Positions 45,001 to 54,000 of a stretch of 64,000 nt of DNA are shown piece after piece (the stretch's first letter is position 1; each line of letters starts with the position of its first letter). The position numbers and the translations under genes were made by a program. Source of the stretch: Heligmosomoides polygyrus polygyrus (lineage: Eukaryota; Nematoda; Chromadorea; Rhabditida; Heligmosomidae); NCBI GenBank assembly GCA_947396885.1, contig OX377202.1, forward strand, positions 57,810,034 to 57,874,033, given 5' to 3'. Below the pieces are notes generated by a model, which saw only the letters and a list, made by a program, of their open reading frames with translations, had not been told where the DNA came from and did not search any database.

Positions 45001-48000
45001 GATCCGACAGCCATCTCGTCGGTGAAGAAGCGTACAGCACCCAGTCCCGACAGGATCAGACCCGAACACCTGAAGAACCTCCCGCCAGCGCTCGTAAACA
45101 CTCTGGCGCGACTCTTCACACGCTACCTGAGCATCGAAAACGTCATGCTCGAATTATGATGGAAGGACATGGGAGTGAAAGTCGACGGCCGGCAGCCGCA
45201 CCATCTTCGCTCCGCTGACGACATCGTGCTCATAACACCGAGCATCAGCCAGGCGGAGCGAATGCTGGCCGACTTCGATCGTCTATGTGGGAACGTTGGA
45301 CTGCAGCTGAATCTTACGAAGACGAGTTCATGAGGAACGGACAAGTTTCTGGTGCCCCATTCTCGCTCAACGGATCAAGCACCTCCGAATGCTCCAGCTA
45401 CGTCTACTTGGGTCGCGAAGCCAACATGGCCAACGACCTAGCGCCAGAGCTGGGAAGGGGAGACGAGCGGCTTTGGAAACTTTCCAGGGCGTCGAAGAAG
45501 TCGTTAAGAAGACGAAGAACGTCCGGCTCCGCGCCCACCTATTCGACTCCACCGTTCTTCCTGTCCTAACGTACGCCTCAGAGACCTGGCTATACGAAAG
45601 CAGGATGAGCACGCGATCTGCGTCGCACAGTGTAGAATAGAGAGGACGATGCTCGGAGCGACACGACTCACGCAAGTGAGAGAAGGCCTCCGGAGTTCCG
45701 AGCTTCGCCGACGTTCGAAGATCAGAGACGCTGTCGCGTGGACCAAGTTGTCGAAAATTAGGTGGACCGGCCACGTAATGCGCATCGAAGACATCCGCTG
45801 GACGAGAGCCGTTACCGACTTAATTCCGCGGGATGTCAAGAGAACACCACGACGCCCACCAACGCGTTGGTGGGCGTCGTGGTGTTCGTGAAAGTCCTGA
45901 ACGACCGATATGACGCTCTTCGTGTCCCTCGAGCGAGGAGGATCCATTGGTGCACTCTGGCACGCGAGAGGGACGAATGGAGACGCTGCTGGCGCCCGCT
46001 CGAGCAAGTCGATTATCAACAGGACGACAGTGATACAGGTGATACTGAAGAAAATGCATCTTTTGATATAAAACAATAGGAAACCTAAATGATGGTCTCG
46101 AAATTTTCTGTTTTCTATATGCTTTACTTACTTTGATACTTTGATGGTCCTTTGTCGGCTGGAGGTCTTCTCAGCGGGGACCACAACTCTTCCAGACCGC
46201 TCGATCTCTGGCTGCTTGCATCCAGTGAGGCAGACTCCGCTCTCTAAAAGATCTGGAGAATGAGTCTGCCCATCGCGTTGGTGGTCGTCCCAGTGGTCTC
46301 TTATGGTCTCTCGGGAGCCATTCTGTGAAACGGAGACTCCATCTATCGTCCTTTCGTCGAAGCAGGTGTCCGGCCCAGCGATATTTGGACTTCTTCATGT
46401 ACTGCAGCGGGTCTTCTAATTGCGACTTCTCCCGTAGCTCCGAGCTTCGTAGCCCTTCTTGCCGTTGCCGACGAAGGCTTGTCCTTAGAAGACATCTCTC
46501 CAGTGCACGATGCGTAGTTTGCATCGCTCTGGCGATTGTCTTGTTGTCGGACCACGTTTCCGTCGCGTAACACATCGCATGCAGTACAGAGGCGTTGAAT
46601 ATCGAAGCCCTGAGGCCGGGATCCTTGACCTGATCGGTGACTTCGCGAATCGAACTGAAGGCTGCCCATGCTGCGCGTCTCCTGCGGGCGATTTTAGGAG
46701 CGAGGTCGTTATCCATGTTCAGCTCTCTTCCCAGATAGACGTAGGAGTCAACCTGTTGCAGAGCGACTCCATTTAACCTTACGAGTCCCGTGTCACACCA
46801 CTGGTTGACCATAAATTGCGTTTTGGACATATTCATGTCCAATTCAATCTTCATACCTGCCACATTGAGCTCGTTCAGCATTTCCTCGACTTCTGCCGTG
46901 CTGGTAGAGATGAGAACAATATCGTCGGCGAAGCGAAGGTTGCTGATCCGTTTACCGTCGACAAGGTAGCCTTTATCGTCCCAGTTCAAGTCTTTTATGG
47001 CATCCTGGAGTGCCGGTGTGAATAGCTCGGGAGAAATCGTGTCTCCCTGCCGTACTCCTTTCCCGATAGGAATTTTAAGCTTTCGATCGAACAGCTGGAT
47101 GGTAGTCGATGTGTTCGAGAAGCATTCGTCGAGAAGTCGGATGTAGGGCGATGGTATACCAGCGTGCACAAGTGCGTTCAAAACGGCGTTGATTTCCACA
47201 GAGTCGAACGCTTTCCGGTAATCCACGAAGACAAGGACAAGTGGGAGGTGGTATTCGCGGCTCCTCTCGATGAGCTGTGAGACAGTCTGAATATGGTCCA
47301 TGCAGGAGAAATCCTTGCGAAACCCTGCTTGCTCCACTGGCTGATATTCATCCAAGCAACGCTCCATGCGATTAAGCAGTATCTTGGTGAAGATCTTGTA
47401 CACAACCGAGAGAAGACTGATGGGTCGATAGTTGTTGATATCCTCCTGCTGACCTTTTTTGAAGATTAAAACTGTTTTCGACTCCTTCCATGAGTCCGGA
47501 ATCCTACCAATTCGAAGGTAGTGGTTGAAGTGCTTGGCGAGAAGTGAGCAGACGGCACTGCCACCCGCACGAAGGACATCAGCAGAAATGCCGTCCGGTC
47601 CGGGAGCAGTGCCCGGCTTCATCCTTCTGATGGCATGAGCAACTTCTGATTCCAGAATGGGAGGTACTTCCTCAGCTGGTGGCATCAAGCATTTCGGGAC
47701 AGTGATGGAAGAACGGAACAGATCTGTGTAGAATTCCTGAACGATGGCCTCCATCGCTCTTCGAGACGTTTGCGTTGTTCCATCCTTATCCACAAGGGCT
47801 GATATTATTGCCTTCTGATCGCAGAGATCTCGTTTGCAGCGCTTTATGCTTTAACCTTTCCCAGCCGCTTCTAACAGCTTCAATCTTCTGTAGGCTTGAA
47901 TGGACTCCTTCACTGCAATTCGACAGGCCTTCGAGATGGTGACTTTTCCAGATGGGAAGCATTAGGATCCAGTTTAACAGCTCTTCTTTGCTCCAAGAGT

Positions 48001-51000
48001 TTAATCGCATGCGCGTTGAGTCTTGAAGCAGACGGTGGTGTGGCTTCGCAAGAGCTGCTAGCACATTTCAACAGTCCTTTGGAGAGAAGGTCGTAGTCTT
48101 CCGATGGATCTTCAAGAAGATACCAATCGTACGACTTTATTGCATATTCCAACTCCTCAGACTTGAATGTGGGGATCCTCACCGGTGCCGGTTTATGAGT
48201 GTCACGCTTGAACATCTTCTTTTTGAGAGTCAGCTTCGCACGGACAAGACGGTGATCCGAGCCGGTGTCAAATGAAGGCAGCACGGAGACGTCGAACAGA
48301 CTCCAGCGTCTGTTTGTAAGAACATGGTCGATCTCCGAACGTGTTTCTCCATTTGGGCTTTTCCAGGTCCATCGTCGGTTTGAAGGCTTCTTAAACATGG
48401 AATTCCCATGGTAGAGACGGCACGCGGATAGGAAGTCTATCAGGCGCTCTCCGTTTTCGTTCCTTGAGGAAGTTCCATGTGGTCCTAGCCTCCATCCGTC
48501 GTGATCATTCGTACCGACGATAGCGATAAAGTCACCAACGACAACTTTGCAGTAGCTCTTCTCGTCGTAGACAGTCCTTTCGAACAGCTTGTAGAATTCC
48601 TCCTTTTCTTCATCTGTGGCCGCAGATGTTGGAGCATATCCATTTATGATGGAGATGGTTCCTTGATCTTTGGTTTCCAGACGAAGAACAGCTACTCGCG
48701 GACTGATGATCTTATAAGAGTCTACTAAGTGGTGCACTGTCGAATTGACGAGAAATCCAACTCCGCCAATATTCTTTCTGTCCACCTTTGCTCCGATAAT
48801 GAGAAGCTCGTTGTGGTCGGTCCTTATGGTTTCCGTTCTGCCTTTTGTTTCCTGCAGGGCGATAACGTCGTATTTGATGTTGCGGCTTCTGTAAAGCAGT
48901 GTCCGAAGATGCTGCTCAGATGCGATCGAACGACAGTTGTAAGTGCAGACGAATAGGCAGTTTCCGTGTCGTGGTGGGAGGGAGTTTCCGGTAGTCCGAT
49001 TCCAATGACGTCCTGATAGTTTAACTCCGAGATTAGATGGCCCCTCGCCGGTGGTGGATGCAACCGACGTCGTAAAAGTCCACCTCCGGCGCGCGGAGGA
49101 CTGGGGTGCGGGTTTAGTTGTTTGAGCCGTAGCGGTGGTCTGGTTACTCACATGTTCCTGGCCAGGGATACAGAAGAACCGCCCATACACGACAAAGCGT
49201 CGCGTACTGCGTGACCGTTTGTGCCGTTAGCCACCACAAAGTGATGTTCACCCCTTCACCGCGGTGAGGTGGCACATGAAGGGGTTTTCTATATTCTGAA
49301 GATTTTTCTCAAAACTTCCACCCATTCTGAGGTCCAGCACGCTTTGAATTTGCTCTTCAGTAGCTGCAAGGATGAGGCGAGGTTCTCCTATTTCAGGTCA
49401 TGACGTTCGATGTGCAGTCCTCTCTGGCAACCATGCATTCGCACTCCTTCTCCTGTCGAACTGAGGACGTCGTGATCTACAACCAAACACTGTACTGCAT
49501 CGAAGGTGACAAAATAAACGTCAGAACATTACAGGTGCTCACCTTGACTGTTTCGTGTTCCACGACTTTTCTGTACTGCCTAAGTAAAAGAAATTTCGGA
49601 TGTTCTGCTAAAAGTTGTGTGATTTAGTCTGAAGTTTTCATCCTACGGGTCATATGTGTAACAACTTCTAACAGTGTACGGTTAAAGTTATAATAAAAAT
49701 AGAGTCGTCAGAATCAACTCCCAAAGAACCTCCGCATTGTGAAGTGCTCTACGTACTGAGCTCTACACGAGGTTGGTAGACGGAATTACTGGCCAACATT
49801 TCGGCGAGAGTCTCTTCTTCTGAGCCTGAAAGGGACTAAAACGATTGGAAATTATCCCTCCAAATGTCGCCTCAACCCAACAGCGTTCAGCGCCAAATTT
49901 TTGGAAAACGTGACCAATAAAGAGGTTGTCGAAATGCTGTATCTGACCCTAGTCCATCGAAGGACCAATGGGAGCAGAACGGGGCAGACGAAAGGTACGG
50001 GACAGCAGCTACCCAGTTCAAGGTGTAAGTCTGAGCTGGGAGTTAAGCTCTTGCATTATATATTGACACTTTCCCTTCTATTTGACGTTGGGTATCTATA
50101 GGGTAAATCATGAATGCCTCAAGGGCTTTGTGCACGGATGACTGAACCCCTGACCCAAAAGTTCTCCCCTTCACGGAAATGAATTCTTTTCTAGGCTAGG
50201 GCAGTAGAAGTTCTAACAAGGGAGGCCCATGAACTTCCCCAAATATTCTCAACGTAACCTATAAGGTCCTGGTGAGCATAGGACGAGGATCACAGAACTG
50301 TGTTTCGTTTTTGCTACGGGCCACTGGTAGGTCCAAAAATGGCAAAAAATAGTATCATTTCAGGGCGGGCTGATAAGGCAAAAGTGACACTGGAATGACC
50401 CTGTCGTGATCTGAACATTTACAAAAGGTTTGGAGGTCATCTTAAAGTTTGATTATAGTAATACGATAATTTCCTAAGCTTCCTAGACGAAACTGCAGTG
50501 TGCATTCAAGTGACTCACTCGCAACGGTGTTGGCAGCGACTGCATGGCCGAGTGGATTGCGAGGCAGGCTTACGGGAGAGGGGGCGAGGGTTCGGTTCTG
50601 GGGCCGTCCATGCGATTTGCTCAGTGGAGTGCTCCCATTTTTGCAAATAAAGAGTACACTTTTACATCGGTAGGATACGTTCTTCGCTTCCTAACCCCGC
50701 TTTCATCCTGTTATCAGATGTGGAAGAAGCTAGCTTTGTCGTGTGGGTTGATGTAGAGCGTCCATTAAACCACGCTTTCTCGCTGAGGAAGCTCTCGTCA
50801 GATGCTGTCCCCATATGACCAGTTTCGAATGTTCTCTATCAGTTTAGGAAGTGTTTCTCGCTGTCGCTCCATTCGTTAACTCGTTCAACAAGTATTGATT
50901 GGACCCATCATCAAGGCACGCTCATCATTCTTCGGATTCCTTTACAGACTGTTTTTATTCTTGTCGCAATTTTCACTTTCAATTCAGCTAGCCGTTACCG

Positions 51001-54000
51001 AGAACAGCATATTTTATCCACCCCGTGTGATTGGACCCCTTGCTGTGTATTTTTTCTTCATCACGCTCGTATACACTTACGGGAAACGGGTCGGAGACAT
51101 TGCAGATAGGAGCATTCGCATTCACTCCCTCGACTCTAGAGGTCGAAAAAAAATCGTACGAAATTCATCTCTAGGGTTATTTGGGATGCAGATCACCAAG
51201 CTAGCAACCATTTTTGGTGAAACGATGGAAGGGAGAAGGTTACGATTGGTATGTGTAAGTAAAGGGTTGTACGCAGAACGATCGGCACTTCTGCCGTTCA
51301 CGACTGCAGAGGTCGAGGAAAGGACGAGGGCAAAAATTTCGCGCAAACATCGCCCACGATGGTCATTTGGGGTGCTGATCACGGATATGATGCCAATTTT
51401 CAAATTTTCGGCCGATAATGGCAGGTTGCGGTAGATATGTACGGGAGAGTAAAGCTGTCCACCGTGTAGTGGGATCGCTTCCTTCTCCAATGCGGTCAGA
51501 CTTATTTTCCAACCTTATACTTTGACCTTTGAAGGAAAGTGGTGCAAACAGAGTGATAATTTAGAAAAGTGACAGATTTGTGGTCAGCAGCTTAAATATT
51601 TCCCATAGGCGAAGTCTGGGCGAAATCGGTAGTCACGACTTCGTCACCCTTATTCACCACTAGCCAATAAAACGATAACCTACCGTCCTCAAAGCAAGTA
51701 GCAGGACCACTCCTTCAACCGAACCCTAGACGCCCCCTCCGGCAAGTTGGCTTCGCAATCCACTCGGCCACCCAGTCGCTGCCGACACCGTTGCGAATGA
51801 ATCACTTGAATGCACACTGCAGTTTTGTATAGCAAGCGTAGGAAATTATCGTATTACTATAATCAAACTTTAATTTGAGCTCCAAACCGTTTGTAGGTCA
51901 AGTTCTGAACATGACAGGACCATTCCAGGTGTCACTTTTGCCTTATCAGCCCGCCCTGAAGTGAAAATTTTTTGCCATTTTCGGACCAACCAGTGACCCG
52001 TAGCAAAAACGAAACAAAGATCTGTGATCTTCGTCCTATGCCCTACAAGACCATATAGGTCACGTTGAGAATCTTCGTGGGAAATTCATGGCCTTCCTTT
52101 GTAAGCTCTTTCTTCCGGCCAAGATGTTCATTGATCCTGTCCTAAAGTGGTCGTCCAGTTTTCCCGACGTAATCTGTCGCCGAATGGATTCGGCGTGATG
52201 TCAAGAGAACACCAGCACGTCCTCCGATCCATTGGTCGGGCTTCTTGGTAAAAGCGCTGAACGAACGATATGACGCTCTTCGTATCCCTCTAGCGAGGGT
52301 GATCCATTGGAGCACTATGGGATGCGACGGGGACACAATAGGGGCACTGCCAGCGTCTTGAGCAACTCGATGATCATCTAGACGGAAGGTGATACAGATG
52401 ATTTTGGAAAGAAGTACACCAGATGCGGTGCAGTCGCTCCCTTACCATCTGAGCAAACCTCACATCTGAGCATCGTGCAGAAGCCATCGTGGGCGAAGTT
52501 GCGATTTAGCTGTTGTTTCTGACTGCTCGGTAGTGGATCACTACACTAACTAACTAAGCTATATGTAGCGCGAAAGCTGAAGCTGATCCTCAGGATTGCA
52601 CTATGAACTGGAGTAGCTGGTGTCCCGTACGCCTCCCCTGCCCTACGCTGCTCCCTCTCGTTCTGCGGTGGAATTCGGTCAGGTGCAGTACTTGAATGGT
52701 ATCTCTATTGGTCACTTCCTCCAGAATTTGACACCGGGTTTTACAGTGTTGCCGCAACATTTGGTGGGATAACTGCTAGTTGATTTGGCTCCTTTCAAGC
52801 TTAGAAGGAGGTGATCTCACCGGAGCGCAGTCCAGTGATTCCTTCTGCCAAGCTCGTGTACAGCTCAATACATAGACCAGCAATATAACGTATTTCTATA
52901 GCATTGTTCAGGGCACTATTCGACAGATTCTCTCTCTTCCCGAAATGGAGGGCGATCCCGTGCAGTTCAGCGCAAACCGCAACTGGTTGGCGGTGGCTAC
53001 CTCAGCCGGTTTTCTGAGGATTTACAATATTGGCGGAAAGTGAGTAGCAGACTGCTGCCATAGATCTTCATCGGCAGATGCATTCTTTCAGAGAAGCACG
53101 GCAAGAGTATCATTCGAAGTACATAGTGGAGGCATTAGACAATTTTCACCGATTCATTTGCATGAAGATGAACGTCGCTGGAAACAGAATAGCTTGTACT
53201 TACTTCGCGGTGAGCTCCTTACTCGGATTTCTTGTTGTTATACCAATAGCATTTGATGGTTTCCTACTTTCTATTATGAAATGGACACAGAAAACAATGC
53301 CTTTCGTGCGTATCATATGTATTTATAAGCCTCACATTAAAGTTCGCCAGTACAAAGTTTTTCTTCAACCTCAAAAATCTTTGTTGGAAACCACAATACT
53401 TGTCGAGCAGAAGGAGCCCGAGTCACTTATTATGTACTTATTATGTATTATGACCATCAAGAGGCGTCTGTCTCCTGAAACTCTCGAGCTGATACTATAC
53501 CTTTGTCCTTGGGAAAAAATTTCGAATTTCAAATGATCAAATAATATTCGATTTCCAAAATTTCGAATATCGAGTGATCGAATAGTATTCGAGCTTCAAA
53601 ATTTCCAATTTCGAATGACCGAATAATTTTCGATTTTCAAATTTTCGAATTTCGAATGATCGAATAATATTCGATTTCCAAAATTTCGAATTTCGAATGA
53701 TCGAATATTATTCGATTCTCAAAATTTCGAATTTCGAATAAACGAATTTCGAATTGTCGAATATTCGAATAATCAAATGAACATCTTACTTATTGTGATC
53801 ACCCAATGATTGACATTTACTTATTTTTTATTACCACTGTAAACTGCGTTCGACAGAGCGGCATATACAAAGGCTTCAGATTTTCACCTCTCTTGTACCA
53901 GTTGGTTAATTGCGAAAAGAATCGGTAATTACCAACTGTGGTACGTCGATTTCTATCAATGGATCTCCTGTCCTATGCCCGACATACTACCGCTACTCTT

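Larger units (their letters stand above)
46121..49283 (-). mobile_element. Nearly complete RTE retrotransposon with 11-bp target duplication
   Basis: gttttctatat occurs at 46110-46120 and 49284-49294, directly flanking the element. The 5' end (minus strand) has a short leader with a ccgcggtg stem, then the endonuclease and RT, then a very short 3' tail of caaagta-like repeats, all as expected for the RTE clade. It lies antisense in the 18.9-kb IFT140 intron, 113 bp from exon 4. Confidence 0.9.

Noticed and set aside
50895..51434. 179-codon plus-strand open frame as a gene
   Set aside because: It lies in the centre of an inverted-repeat element in an IFT140 intron, has no recognised motif and is partly repetitive in style; an overlapping minus-strand frame is also open.
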